A stretch of DNA of 64,000 bases from Pedobacter sp. Bi126 (GTDB lineage Bacteria; Bacteroidota; Bacteroidia; Sphingobacteriales; Sphingobacteriaceae). The notes beneath the pieces are model-generated. The model was not told the origin of the DNA, ran no database searches, and saw only the letters and a program-made list of their open reading frames with translations. Positions 53,081 through 61,857 of this stretch are shown piece by piece (positions within the stretch are counted from its first letter, which is position 1; each line of letters opens with the position of its first letter). The translations under genes and the position numbers were made by a program. Where the stretch lies: NCBI RefSeq assembly GCF_918698245.1, contig NZ_CAKKMS010000004.1, positions 682,001 through 746,000 of the forward strand. Reading direction: 5' to 3'.

Positions 53081-53215
53081 TGTCATTCTGAGCGCAGCGA
53101 AGAATCTATATGCTGGTGCACAGAATTACAAACTACTGCGCCATTATCAATACCAGCATAGTTTTAACAGCAACAATATGCTCACAGCAGATTCTTCATT
53201 GCATTCAGAATGACA
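53081..53215. repeat. MITE-like inverted-repeat element, about 135 bp
   Basis: Terminal inverted arms of about 27 bp: TGTCATTCTGAGCGCAGCGA (start) and its inverse with changes at 53189-53215 (TTCATTGCATTCAGAATGACA at the end). Inside is a second inverted pair, CTATATGCTGGT against ACCAGCATAG. There is no coding capacity. The arm matches the AGCGCAGCGAA word of the repeat at 57431 and the CGCAGTGAAGG word at 35509. Confidence 0.55.
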
Positions 53216-53266
53216 AAGGCTAGAGCACCATTTAATTTTCTAACCAATAAATCCTAAATTGCCTTA

Positions 53267-54541
53267 ATGAACATCCCGGAGTTTCAACCCCTGTTTAACG
53301 AACTTAGAAACTGGCTTGCTGGCAAAGGCCTTGCTGATGGCGAACTCGTTTATTCTTACTTTTTTATTGGGCTGCTTGGCGTTATTCTATTTCTGTTCAT
53401 CACCATATTTTTAACCCGACAGCTTTTTATTGGTGTGGTAAAAAGTGCAAAAACAAAGTCAGACTGGCAAAAAGCTTTATTCGAATTTAGGGTTTTCAGG
53501 GCATTTGCTTTAATATTTGGGGCCTATATCATCTATAATGTTGTTCCTTATCTTTTTATCGATTTTAAAAACGGGTTATTTTATGCGTTAATATTCGCTA
53601 AAATCTACATGGTTTTAGCTGTGATGTTTGCTGTAAATGCATTTCTGAATGCTTTGGTATCCATCATGGAATCATCAAAGAAATATGCCGATAAACCCAT
53701 TAGAAGTTATAAACAGGTAGCCAAAATTGTATTTTATATTGTTGGTTTTGTGCTCATCCTGTCCATTATTCTTGGCGAATCACCGCTGTATGTTTTCGGT
53801 GGTTTTGGCGCAGTTACCGCTGTTTTTATTTTGGTTTTCAGAGATCCGATTTTAGGTTTTGTAGCTTCTGTACAAATGAGCGCCATTGACCTGGTTAGGG
53901 TAGGCGATTGGATTACCGTAGAGAAATATGGTGCAGATGGTGAAGTAACTGAAATAAATTTAACAACCATTAAAGTGCGTAATTGGGATAAAACGGTAAC
54001 CATTGTGCCGAGTTATGCCATTGTTAGTGAGTCGTTTAAGAACTGGCGTGCGATGGAAGAAAGTGAGGGGCGAAGGATTAAACGCCACATAAATATCAAG
54101 ATTTCAAGTATTAAATTCTGCGATGAAGAGCTGATTGGAAGGTTGCAGAGCATCGATTTTTTGAAAGATTACCTTAAAGAAACGCAGGCTTTTATAGAGA
54201 GGTATAATGCCGAAAATACAGTAAATCCCAATAATCTGGTTAACGGCCGCCACATGACCAATATTGGCACTTTTAGGGTTTATGCAGAGAAATACCTGGA
54301 GAGTAACCCTTATATCAATACCGATTTAACGTTTATGGTGCGCCAGTTACAGGCTACAGAAAACGGATTGCCGATCGAAATTTATGTTTTCTCGAAAGAA
54401 AAAGGCTTAAAACGTTTTGAAGAAGTTGCCGCAGATATTTTTGATCATTTGTTGGCAGCAGTACCATACTTCGACCTCGAAATTTTCCAAAGCCCTAGTG
54501 GCAGCGATATGCGAAATTTTGTAAGGAGAGGGGATGATTAG
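53267..54541 (+). CDS. MscS family mechanosensitive ion channel, YbdG/MscM-like
   Basis: A 424-residue inner membrane channel. Four or five helices occupy residues about 25-190, with the pore-lining TM3-like stretch GGFGAVTAVFILVFRDPILGFVAS near 175-198. The MscS beta-domain follows (VRVGDWITVEKYGADGEVTEINLTTIKVRNWD across about 208-240). Then comes a C-terminal alpha/beta domain with the long YbdG-type insert. Members gate under membrane tension to release solutes. It is monocistronic and bounded by repeats on both sides. Confidence 0.88.
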   Translation: MNIPEFQPLFNELRNWLAGKGLADGELVYSYFFIGLLGVILFLFITIFLTRQLFIGVVKSAKTKSDWQKALFEFRVFRAFALIFGAYIIYNVVPYLFIDFKNGLFYALIFAKIYMVLAVMFAVNAFLNALVSIMESSKKYADKPIRSYKQVAKIVFYIVGFVLILSIILGESPLYVFGGFGAVTAVFILVFRDPILGFVASVQMSAIDLVRVGDWITVEKYGADGEVTEINLTTIKVRNWDKTVTIVPSYAIVSESFKNWRAMEESEGRRIKRHINIKISSIKFCDEELIGRLQSIDFLKDYLKETQAFIERYNAENTVNPNNLVNGRHMTNIGTFRVYAEKYLESNPYINTDLTFMVRQLQATENGLPIEIYVFSKEKGLKRFEEVAADIFDHLLAAVPYFDLEIFQSPSGSDMRNFVRRGDD

Positions 54542-54573
54542 ATAATTAGGGTTTGATGGCAATCAATTTAGGT

Positions 54574-54645
54574 GGTCGTCACCCTGGATTTATTTATACA
54601 TGTTTCCTGCAATATAGACCCTGAAATAAATTCAGGGTGACGACC
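54574..54645. terminator. long hairpin between convergent genes
   Basis: GGTCGTCACCCTG (54574-54586) pairs with CAGGGTGACGACC (54633-54645), and ATTTATTT/AAATAAAT extends the stem. It is probably a bidirectional terminator for the channel gene and the convergent hydrolase gene. The sequence belongs to the same broad class as the CAGGATGACGAC repeats. Confidence 0.5.
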
Positions 54646-54658
54646 GCTTGGGTAATAA

Positions 54659-55486
54659 TTATCCTTCATCCAAAAATAACAAAACCTTTTCACAAACCTT
54701 AAACAACAGCGGTGGCAAAGTTTCATTGGTATAAGGTTGCGTAGCGCCGTAAACATGGTTAGCGCCTTCAATTTTAACTAATCTGCTATTCGGATTGGCC
54801 TCCGCCAAAGTCTGTGCGGTTTCAAAAGGAACATTTACATCATCATTGCCATGGATAATCAACCAGGGGATGTTTACCCGTTTTGCAGCATCTAAAATAT
54901 TCAATGCTGCAGCATTCTCTTCCAGATCTTCCAATAAACCAACATTTAAAGGCATTTGCTCTTTGGTACGGGCATTAGTAACGAAGATTCTGCCATTTTT
55001 TTTCCATTCGGCTTCCTGTTCTTTTTTCCACAGACTGGCAAAATCGCCAATGGCACTCCAGGTTACCAGTTTGTTGATCCTTAAATCATTCGCAGCCTCA
55101 ATAATTGATAATCCGCCACCGCGGCTATGACCTATCAGGTTTACCTTTGTATCCTTACCGTATGCTTTTTCGATAAAATCTAGTACCGCATTTAAATCAA
55201 AAAGTTCTTTTGATACGGTATTATTGGCAAAAGTATCAATATCGGTTACATCTTTTGGGTCATTAACTGGCACACCGCTATGCGATAAATTGAACTTAAT
55301 GTAACGGTAACCATTGCTGGCAAAATGCCTGGCCACTAAATTGTGAGCACCCCAATCTTTAAAACCTTTAAAGCCATGAACAAAAAGTACAATGGGCGTA
55401 TTAGGGTTTTTCTCATCGAAAGTGATATCACCAATAATTAATTTTCCGTCAGAACCGCTAAGGCTAAAATTGCTTTGTGTAATCAT
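54659..55486 (-). CDS. alpha/beta hydrolase (dienelactone hydrolase-like)
   Basis: A 275-residue cytoplasmic hydrolase. It has HGFKGFKDWG (about 35-44, oxyanion loop), the nucleophile elbow GHSRGGG (Ser about 121), an Asp in the IIHGNDDVNVPFE stretch (about 216-228) and the His in GANHVYG (about 244-250). There is no signal peptide. It resembles uncharacterised serine esterases or peptidase S9-like hydrolases. The substrate is unknown. It is alone on the minus strand. Confidence 0.82.
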   Translation of the reverse strand: MITQSNFSLSGSDGKLIIGDITFDEKNPNTPIVLFVHGFKGFKDWGAHNLVARHFASNGYRYIKFNLSHSGVPVNDPKDVTDIDTFANNTVSKELFDLNAVLDFIEKAYGKDTKVNLIGHSRGGGLSIIEAANDLRINKLVTWSAIGDFASLWKKEQEAEWKKNGRIFVTNARTKEQMPLNVGLLEDLEENAAALNILDAAKRVNIPWLIIHGNDDVNVPFETAQTLAEANPNSRLVKIEGANHVYGATQPYTNETLPPLLFKVCEKVLLFLDEG

Positions 55487-55590
55487 AATTTAAAGGAATT
55501 GGTATAAAATATAAACCTACGAAATCTAATTTTGTTGTGATGTTTGGTGTTTAGATCAGAGGAATATTAATCACAACCCCTATTAAATAG

Positions 55591-55680
55591 CCCTGATGAA
55601 AATGGAAATCCCTTTTGGAACAGTTGAATTGTCGTTTATAAATTTTATCCAAAAGGATTGAAATGTACAGCAGGAGAGAA
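55591..55680 (+). repeat. structured extragenic element, copy 5
   Basis: Left word CCCTGATGAAAATGGAAATC (55591-55610), right word GATTGAAATGTACAGCAGGA (55656-55675). The outer stem is CCTG (55592-55595) with CAGG (55671-55674); the inner stem is CCTTTTGG (55611-55618) with CCAAAAGG. The middle is an AT-rich spacer. It lies between the divergent hydrolase and hemA genes. Confidence 0.6.
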
Positions 55681-55731
55681 CCTTTCCCATCGGCACTGGG
55701 ACTGCGCTTCAAAAATGGAGCATATATTCCA

Positions 55732-55984
55732 TCAGGAAATTAACACTACTGCAAGCTTTCTCGTCTTCTTAACCAACAATAAAACTCCAAAAACAATTTC
55801 TAATATTCCATAAAAATAAATTAAAAGCCAGGTGAAGGCAACCATTTTGGCATATTCACGTAATATACTGCAGTGGATAAAAAGTGGTTACATTCAGTCA
55901 GGGCGTAGAAGAGGGCGTAAATTCAGAGAAAAATTTTACGATTGGTTTGTTCATATAAATCAATATGCTTTGATTAATCTTTAA
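55732..55984. pseudogene. possible gene remnants before hemA
   Basis: On the minus strand a short frame (ATG at 55845, stop at 55732, 37 residues; open back to about 55878) encodes one convincing membrane helix (AFTWLLIYFYGILEIVFGVLLL), then a basic end, as if the tail of a small membrane protein had survived. On the plus strand a GTG frame, 55832-55984 (50 residues), is very basic (GRRRGRKFREKF). Both are too short to assign. At least one is probably chance or decay. Confidence 0.25.
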
Positions 55985-56055
55985 GTTCTTTATTTAAAAC
56001 CGTTCTAAATTGATGTAAATTACAGGTTAATGACAGTCACATGCGTTCACCCTGT

Positions 56056-56063
56056 TACTTTTG
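56056..56063 (+). promoter_or_regulatory. candidate -7 promoter box for hemA
   Basis: TACTTTTG is an exact TAnnTTTG match, 30 nt before the TTG start of hemA, implying a leader of about 24 nt. Confidence 0.5.
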
Positions 56064-56093
56064 TATCCCGATAATAGTTAATAACGGAAGCAC

Positions 56094-57320
56094 TTGGAAT
56101 ATTTAAAAGTAATAGCTTTTACGCATCACCACATCGACCTGAAATCTTTAGGGAAATTAGTTATTTGTGATCAGAGTTTAGATAGCAGGTTGAAGAATGT
56201 TCAAGCAGAACTTCCCGTTAGTGAAATCTTCTATATTGGAACCTGTAACCGTGTGGAGTTTGTTTTCCTTACCAAAGAGAAAACCGACAAAGAATTTGTA
56301 ACCAGATTCCTAACTGTTTTAGACATGGGACTGCCTCCTGAATTTATGGAGCGTTTTCTTGATAATGTTACAGTATACGAAAACGAAGAAGCTTTTAACC
56401 ATTTGCTCAGAACATCGTGCTCTTTAGAGAGTTTAGTGGTTGGTGAAAAGGAAATTCTTGCCCAGATCCGTAAAGCTTACGAAAACTGCCGCGATGCAGG
56501 TTTTACTGGCGATTACATGCGTATGATTATGGACCGTGTGGTTAAAACCGCAAAAGAAGTTTATACGCACACCAATATTTCAAAAAATCCGGTTTCTGTT
56601 GTTTCATTGGCCTACCGTAAGCTAAAGGAATTAAATATGTGTGGCAACTCACGTATCTTGATTATTGGCGCCGGCGAAACCAATCAGAACATTGCAAAAT
56701 ACCTCAACAAACATAAATACTCCAATTTCTCGATTTTCAACCGTACGTTTTCTAAGGCTGAATCTTTGGCACAAGAACTAGGTGGTAAGGCTTATCCTTT
56801 AGCAGCCCTTGAAGATTTTAATGAAGGATTTGATGTGATCATTACCTGTACCGGCTCAACCGAGGCAATTATTAACGAAGCCTTATACGCCAAACTTTTA
56901 AATGGCGATCAGGGTAAAAAGGTAATTGTAGATTTAGCCATTCCGAATGATGTTACGCCTGCTGTGATCCATAACAACCCTGTACATTATATTGAGGTAG
57001 AATCGCTAAAAGAGGTAGCGCGCAAAAATATCCAGGAACGTTACAACGAACTGGTACATGCCGAAGAAATTATAAGCAATAACATTACCGAATTTTTCTC
57101 TGTTTTAAAACAACGCCGTATCGAATTAGCGATGCAGGAAGTGCCAAGAAAGATTAAAGAGATCAAAAATACAGCCATAAATGGTGTATTTGCCGATGAA
57201 ATTAGTCAGATGGATGAAGCCTCACGCGAAGTTTTAGAACGTGTAATGAACTACATGGAGAAAAAATACATCAGCGTTCCAATGGTAATGGCAAAAGAAA
57301 TCCTGGTAAATCAACCTTAA
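56094..57320 (+). CDS. hemA: glutamyl-tRNA reductase
   Basis: GluTR reduces Glu-tRNA to glutamate-1-semialdehyde, the first step of C5 tetrapyrrole synthesis. The catalytic cysteine word IGTCNRVEF is at 48-56 (Cys51). The SLESLVVGEKEILAQIRKAY signature (about 109-128) and the NADPH-binding IIGAGETN (about 190-197) are followed by the helical dimerisation domain. It starts with TTG at 56094: the next residues (EYLKVIAFTHHHIDL) match the family start, and no better start exists upstream. It is first of four hem genes. Length is 408, slightly short of 415-430 but complete. Confidence 0.95.
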   Translation: MEYLKVIAFTHHHIDLKSLGKLVICDQSLDSRLKNVQAELPVSEIFYIGTCNRVEFVFLTKEKTDKEFVTRFLTVLDMGLPPEFMERFLDNVTVYENEEAFNHLLRTSCSLESLVVGEKEILAQIRKAYENCRDAGFTGDYMRMIMDRVVKTAKEVYTHTNISKNPVSVVSLAYRKLKELNMCGNSRILIIGAGETNQNIAKYLNKHKYSNFSIFNRTFSKAESLAQELGGKAYPLAALEDFNEGFDVIITCTGSTEAIINEALYAKLLNGDQGKKVIVDLAIPNDVTPAVIHNNPVHYIEVESLKEVARKNIQERYNELVHAEEIISNNITEFFSVLKQRRIELAMQEVPRKIKEIKNTAINGVFADEISQMDEASREVLERVMNYMEKKYISVPMVMAKEILVNQP

Positions 57321-57659
57321 TTATCCCGCAAAGATTGCTAAGGGCAGGCGCTAAAAACGCTAAGTCTCGTTTCCATCATTTTTTTCTGTCATTCGCTTCC
57401 TCAATATTTAGTGGAGGCCCAATAGAAAAATCGTCATCTCGACTGAAGCGCAGCGAAATGGAGAGATCTTTATAGACCGATTTAGATTCGCTTATCACTC
57501 CAATAAACTTTCCGAATGACTAAAAAATGTGATACCGATTCCGTAATGTCATAGAAATCCTTTAAATTATCCCTTCTGTAACCTCACTGTCTCATTTTTA
57601 AACAATTCATGGTATAAACCACTAATTAAATTAAATTTGCAACTCATTTAACCTTTATA
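57321..57659. other. 339-bp gap between hemA and hemCD
   Basis: It carries a REP-like CGTCATCTCGACTGAAGCGC...GAGAGATC stretch (57431-57470) and, near its end, the candidate hemCD promoter. The start of the gap repeats words such as GGCGCTAAAAACGCTAAG. No gene is seen. Confidence 0.45.
57632..57639 (+). promoter_or_regulatory. candidate -7 promoter box for hemCD
   Basis: TAAATTTG is an exact TAnnTTTG match 20 nt before the GTG start, giving a leader of about 14 nt. It suggests hemCD is not solely dependent on hemA read-through. Confidence 0.45.
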
Positions 57660-59240
57660 GTGAAGAAATTAACCATTGGAACACGCGGTAGCGACCTGGC
57701 TTTATGGCAAGCAAATCATATAAAAGATGAATTGGCTGCTATTGGAATAGAAGCAGAAATAAAAATCATTAAAACGCAGGGCGATAAAATCCTGAATTTA
57801 AGATTGGATAAACTGGAAGGCAAAGGCTTTTTTACCAAAGAATTGGAAGAAGAGCTTTTGGGTGGAACGATTGATCTGGCTGTACATTGCCTTAAAGATT
57901 TACCTACTACACACCCTGAAGGATTGATCATTGCCGCTTTACCACCACGTGAAGAAGCAAGCGAATACCTATTGATTTTAAAAGATTGTGTAGATGTTTC
58001 GCAAAAGCTTTCGTTAAAAAAAGGCGCAATGGTTGGCACTTCATCTAATCGCCGCAAAGCTCAGTTATTGGGTTTACGTCCCGATTTGGAGGTTGAAGAT
58101 TTACGCGGAAATGTACCCACCCGTATCCAAAAACTTCGTGATGAAGATTATGATGCCATTCTGATTGCAAAAGCTGGCGTTAAACGCTTAAATCTTGATG
58201 TGAGCGATTTGCATGTAGAAGAATTAGAAACTACAGAGTTTATCCCGGCACCCGCTCAGGGGGCTTTGGCTATTCAGATCAGGGAAAATGATACCGAGCT
58301 TTTTGATGCATTGCAAAAATTGCACGACCCGGAAACGGCAGAGACTGTAACTGTAGAGCGTAAGGTGTTAAACCTTTTCGAAGGCGGTTGCCATATGCCA
58401 TTGGGCTGTTATTGTAAAAAAGAAAACGGAAAATTCGAAATATGGACTTCAAAAGCCGAAACGGCCGACCATTTTCCTGAGCGTTTGTTTTTACGTGCAG
58501 AAAGTACCGAAGGTTTGGCAGAAAAAATTGTGGCCAAGTTTAATGTAGAAAGAAAGAAACCAGCGAAGGTTTTCATCTCACGCGAAATTGGCGAACACAG
58601 TTATTTCCGTAGAGCATTAGAAAATAATAATATTGAAATAGAAGGACGTTCGTTGATCCGTACATTTCCGATAGTAACGGTTTTAGATCAGTTTATCTTA
58701 AGACACGTAGACTGGGTTTTCTTCAGCAGCCGCAATAGTGTAGAATATTTTTTCAACTTAAAACCGGTATTGCCAAAGAAAGCAAGGTTTGGCGTGGTAG
58801 GAAGAGGATCAGAAGATGCCCTGCGTAAATTTGGCCATATTGCCGATTTTGTTGGCGAGAGTGGCGATATTACCGAAGTTGCAGAAGATTTTGCGCAATT
58901 GGTTGGCGGTCAGCAAATCCTGTTTCCAAGAGCACAGGATTCTTTACAATCGATTCAGAAATCATTACCAGCTGATGCTAAAATAATCGATCTGCCGATT
59001 TACGAAACGGTAATCGAAGATGATATTGACCAAAGTTATGCCGATGTGCTGATTTTTACCAGTCCATCAAATGTTGATGCCTATTTCGCTGATAATTTAT
59101 TGGAACCTGGCCAACAGGTAATTGCCATTGGAAACTCTACCGGTAAGAAATTTGATGAAATGGGCGTGAAGTATGCCTTGCCTTATTCGCCTGATGAAAT
59201 TGGACTAGCTGAGGCAGTGTTTGGAATAGAGATTAGGTAA
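57660..59240 (+). CDS. HemC-HemD fusion: hydroxymethylbilane synthase and uroporphyrinogen-III synthase
   Basis: Residues about 1-300 are hydroxymethylbilane synthase. The IGTRGSDLALWQ start is clear, the GTSSNRRKAQLL and DLRGNVPTRIQKL words (about 126-160) line the active site, and Cys244 in GGCHMPLG carries the dipyrromethane cofactor. From about 301 to 526 is a HemD-like domain: KVFISREIGEHSYFRRAL start, FFSSRNSVEYFF (about 356-367) and FTSPSNVDAYF near 463-473. A single chain thus makes and closes the linear tetrapyrrole. The start is GTG. The HemD half is poorly conserved, as is normal for that enzyme. Confidence 0.92.
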   Translation: MKKLTIGTRGSDLALWQANHIKDELAAIGIEAEIKIIKTQGDKILNLRLDKLEGKGFFTKELEEELLGGTIDLAVHCLKDLPTTHPEGLIIAALPPREEASEYLLILKDCVDVSQKLSLKKGAMVGTSSNRRKAQLLGLRPDLEVEDLRGNVPTRIQKLRDEDYDAILIAKAGVKRLNLDVSDLHVEELETTEFIPAPAQGALAIQIRENDTELFDALQKLHDPETAETVTVERKVLNLFEGGCHMPLGCYCKKENGKFEIWTSKAETADHFPERLFLRAESTEGLAEKIVAKFNVERKKPAKVFISREIGEHSYFRRALENNNIEIEGRSLIRTFPIVTVLDQFILRHVDWVFFSSRNSVEYFFNLKPVLPKKARFGVVGRGSEDALRKFGHIADFVGESGDITEVAEDFAQLVGGQQILFPRAQDSLQSIQKSLPADAKIIDLPIYETVIEDDIDQSYADVLIFTSPSNVDAYFADNLLEPGQQVIAIGNSTGKKFDEMGVKYALPYSPDEIGLAEAVFGIEIR

Positions 59241-59330
59241 GGTTTGGGGTAGAAGGTTTAGGGGGGGAAGTTTAGCGTTTAAGGTTCAAAATAGTTAAGT
59301 CTTGATACCCGATACTATAATCTGGATACT

Positions 59331-59368
59331 AAATCTAAAAATCTGTGCAATCATCCCGAAGGAAAAAA
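59331..59368. repeat. AATCTGTG-AATCA-CCCGAAGG short repeat
   Basis: About 38 bp upstream of hemB matching the two tandem units at 62011-62147. It is preceded by GATACTTGATACT-like small tandem words (59295-59410), in which GATAC-containing units recur about five times. No gene is here. Confidence 0.45.
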
Positions 59369-59421
59369 TAGAAAGATATTCAAGTCTCGATACTTGATAC
59401 TAAATACTTGATACTAATAAA

Positions 59422-60390
59422 ATGTTAAATCGTCCGCGTAGATTAAGGAAAAACCCATTGGTGAGAGAGATGGTAGCCGAAACCCGGTTATCGAAAGATA
59501 TGTTTGTGTACCCTTATTTTATAGTGCCAGGCAGCAATGTTACACACGCCATTGATGCCATGCCAGGGGTGAACCATTATTCGGTTGATACCCTGGTTAA
59601 GGATGTAGCGGCCGGATTGAAAAAAGGACTCAACAAAATTATGCTTTTCGGTGTGGGCGATGAAAAATCTGAAGACGCGAAATCTGCTTATCATGATCAT
59701 TCATTGGTTCCAACTGCTGTTCGTGAATTAAAAAAACAGTTCGGTGATGATTTATATGTAATTACCGATGTTTGCGTTTGTTCTTATACCACCCATGGCC
59801 ATTGCGGTATTTTAGAGAACGATTATGTTCAAAACGATAAAACAGTAGCGGTAATCGCTAAAATGGCTTTAACACATGCCGAAGCTGGTGCTGATATGTT
59901 TGCGCCGTCTGACATGATGGACGGAAGGATTGAAGCCATACGTAATCTCTTAGATGAGAATGGCTTTGTAAATGCAGCTATTATGAGCCATGCCACAAAA
60001 TTTGCTTCTGCATATTATGGTCCTTTTAGAGAGGCTGCAGACTGTGCACCAAGCAAAGGGGATAGGAAAGCATATCAGATGGACTTCAGAAATCCATTAG
60101 AGGCTTTACGAGAAGCGCAGCTGGATGAACAAGAGGGTGCTGATGTGTTAATGGTGAAACCAGGTTTAGCTTATCTGGATATTATCCAAAGGTTAAAACA
60201 GGATACCAATTTGCCTATTGCGGTTTATAATGTATCAGGCGAATACTCCATGGTAAAAGCAGCTGCCGAACGCGGTTGGATAGATGAACAAAAAGTAGTA
60301 ATGGAGACCATGCATGCCTTCGCCCGCGCAGGCGCAAGTATTATTACCACTTACCATATTAAAGATATTTTAAATAACAACTGGATTTAG
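59422..60390 (+). CDS. hemB: porphobilinogen synthase (delta-aminolevulinate dehydratase)
   Basis: HemB condenses two 5-aminolevulinates to porphobilinogen. The zinc site is the cysteine type, Cys118, Cys120 and Cys128 in CVCSYTTHGHC, so this is the Zn-dependent form. One Schiff-base lysine lies in SHATKFASAYYGPFR (about 194-208) and the other in MVKPGLAYLD (about 247-256). The 322-residue length is typical. It is third in the hem cluster, 181 bp after hemCD with repeat DNA between, and 96 bp before hemL. Confidence 0.96.
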   Translation: MLNRPRRLRKNPLVREMVAETRLSKDMFVYPYFIVPGSNVTHAIDAMPGVNHYSVDTLVKDVAAGLKKGLNKIMLFGVGDEKSEDAKSAYHDHSLVPTAVRELKKQFGDDLYVITDVCVCSYTTHGHCGILENDYVQNDKTVAVIAKMALTHAEAGADMFAPSDMMDGRIEAIRNLLDENGFVNAAIMSHATKFASAYYGPFREAADCAPSKGDRKAYQMDFRNPLEALREAQLDEQEGADVLMVKPGLAYLDIIQRLKQDTNLPIAVYNVSGEYSMVKAAAERGWIDEQKVVMETMHAFARAGASIITTYHIKDILNNNWI

Positions 60391-60481
60391 ATAAGCTGAA
60401 AGCTTAAAGCAAAAAGACCAAAGCCATTTTATAGCGCTTTACTTTTCGCTTTAAGCTTTAGTCTTTCAGCTTTAAGCTTAA
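60391..60481. repeat. AAGCTGAAAGCTTAAAGC inverted repeat between hemB and hemL
   Basis: The left arm, AAGCTGAAAGCTTAAAGC (60393-60410), is complementary to the GCTTTAAGCTT / CTTTCAGCTT units at 60448-60479. A hairpin would lie just before the hemL ATG. It is related to the repeats at 11214 and 11449. Confidence 0.5.
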
Positions 60482-60486
60482 TAAAA

Positions 60487-61857
60487 ATGTTAGATTCATT
60501 AAAGAAAATGTTTTCAGGCAACGAAGCCGATATTCCGGTAAATACAGGTAGTAAACCTGATATTTCGAGAGTAAAATCTGCTGAATTGTACGAAAAATCA
60601 AAAACGTATTTCCCAGGTGGGGTAAACTCACCTGTTAGGGCTTTTAAATCTGTTTACGGTACACCACTTTTTATCGAAAAAGGTGATGGCTGTTATATAT
60701 GGGATGCCGATGGTAATCAGTTTATTGATTTCTGTGGCAGTTGGGGGCCATTAATTTTGGGACATAACAATCCTAAAATCCGCGAGAAAGTTGCCGAGGT
60801 AATGCAGAACGGAATGAGCTTTGGTGCGCCAACAGCTTTAGAAAATGAATTGGCTGAGCTGATTATTAAAAACAACCGTTTTGTAGAGAAAATCCGTTTT
60901 ACGAGTTCAGGTACCGAAGCGGTAATGTCGGCCATTCGTTTGGCAAGAGGTTTTACCGGTCGCGATAAGATTTTAAAGTTCGAAGGCTGTTACCACGGTC
61001 ATAGCGATTCGCTTTTGGTTAAAGCAGGTTCTGGTTTGGTTACTTTTGGTGAAACCTCTTCTGCGGGTGTGCCAAAATCTTTTGCTGAAGAAACCATCGT
61101 TGTACCCCTAAATGATAAAACAGCTATCGAACAAGCTTTTGCTCAGTTCAAAGACCAGATTGCTGCGGTAATTATTGAGGGTATTCCGGCAAATAATGGT
61201 TTGATTATTCAAGATGAAGAATATATTCATTTTTTACGTAAAATTTGTACGGATAACGGTTCTCTTCTGATTTTTGATGAAGTTATTACCGGTTTCAGGG
61301 TAGGTTTTGAAGGAGCTGCTGCACATTATGGCATTACACCTGATATTGTTACTTATGGCAAAATCATTGGTGGCGGCTTACCTGTTGGGATGTATGGTGC
61401 ACGTGCTGAAATTATGGCACATATCTCTCCTGATGGTGGTGTGTATCAGGCAGGTACCTTGTCTGGAAACCCGGTGGCTATGGCAGCAGGCATTGCAACA
61501 TTAACAGAGTTGAACAAATCAAGCTTTTACAAAGATTTAAATGCCAAAGCGCAAGAATTTGTAGCCAGTATTCAGCGTTTTGCAACCGCACGTAACTATA
61601 AATTTAAGGTATTTACCATTGGTTCTATCTTCTGGTTTGCTTTTACCGATAAAGATAAAATCCAATCGGCTGATGATATTGATGCCAGCAGCATGGAGAA
61701 ATTCAAAATTATGCACCGCGAGTTATTGAATAGAGGAATTTATTTAGGCCCATCGGGATATGAAGTTGGTTTCGTATCTTCAGCACATACTAAGATCGAA
61801 TTGGAGAAAGCGAAACGTGCTATTTTTGAAGCATTAGATTTAGTGTTTAAGAAGTAA
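60487..61857 (+). CDS. hemL: glutamate-1-semialdehyde 2,1-aminomutase
   Basis: This PLP enzyme converts glutamate-1-semialdehyde to 5-aminolevulinate, completing the C5 route started by hemA. The family start (SAELYEKSKTYFPGGVNSPVRAF) lies at about 31-53, so there is an N-terminal extension of about 25 polar residues. SSGTEAVMSAIRLAR (about 140-154) binds PLP phosphate, DEV (about 264-266) binds the pyridine nitrogen, and YGKIIGGG carries the Schiff-base Lys292. Length 456. The gene order hemA-hemCD-hemB-hemL puts the enzymes for glutamate to uroporphyrinogen III together. Confidence 0.95.
   Translation: MLDSLKKMFSGNEADIPVNTGSKPDISRVKSAELYEKSKTYFPGGVNSPVRAFKSVYGTPLFIEKGDGCYIWDADGNQFIDFCGSWGPLILGHNNPKIREKVAEVMQNGMSFGAPTALENELAELIIKNNRFVEKIRFTSSGTEAVMSAIRLARGFTGRDKILKFEGCYHGHSDSLLVKAGSGLVTFGETSSAGVPKSFAEETIVVPLNDKTAIEQAFAQFKDQIAAVIIEGIPANNGLIIQDEEYIHFLRKICTDNGSLLIFDEVITGFRVGFEGAAAHYGITPDIVTYGKIIGGGLPVGMYGARAEIMAHISPDGGVYQAGTLSGNPVAMAAGIATLTELNKSSFYKDLNAKAQEFVASIQRFATARNYKFKVFTIGSIFWFAFTDKDKIQSADDIDASSMEKFKIMHRELLNRGIYLGPSGYEVGFVSSAHTKIELEKAKRAIFEALDLVFKK

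Larger units (their letters stand above)
55487..56093. other. 607-bp divergent intergenic region
   Basis: It holds the structured repeat at 55591, possible gene remnants at 55732-55984 and the hemA promoter box at 56056. Apart from these I see no function in it. Confidence 0.5.
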
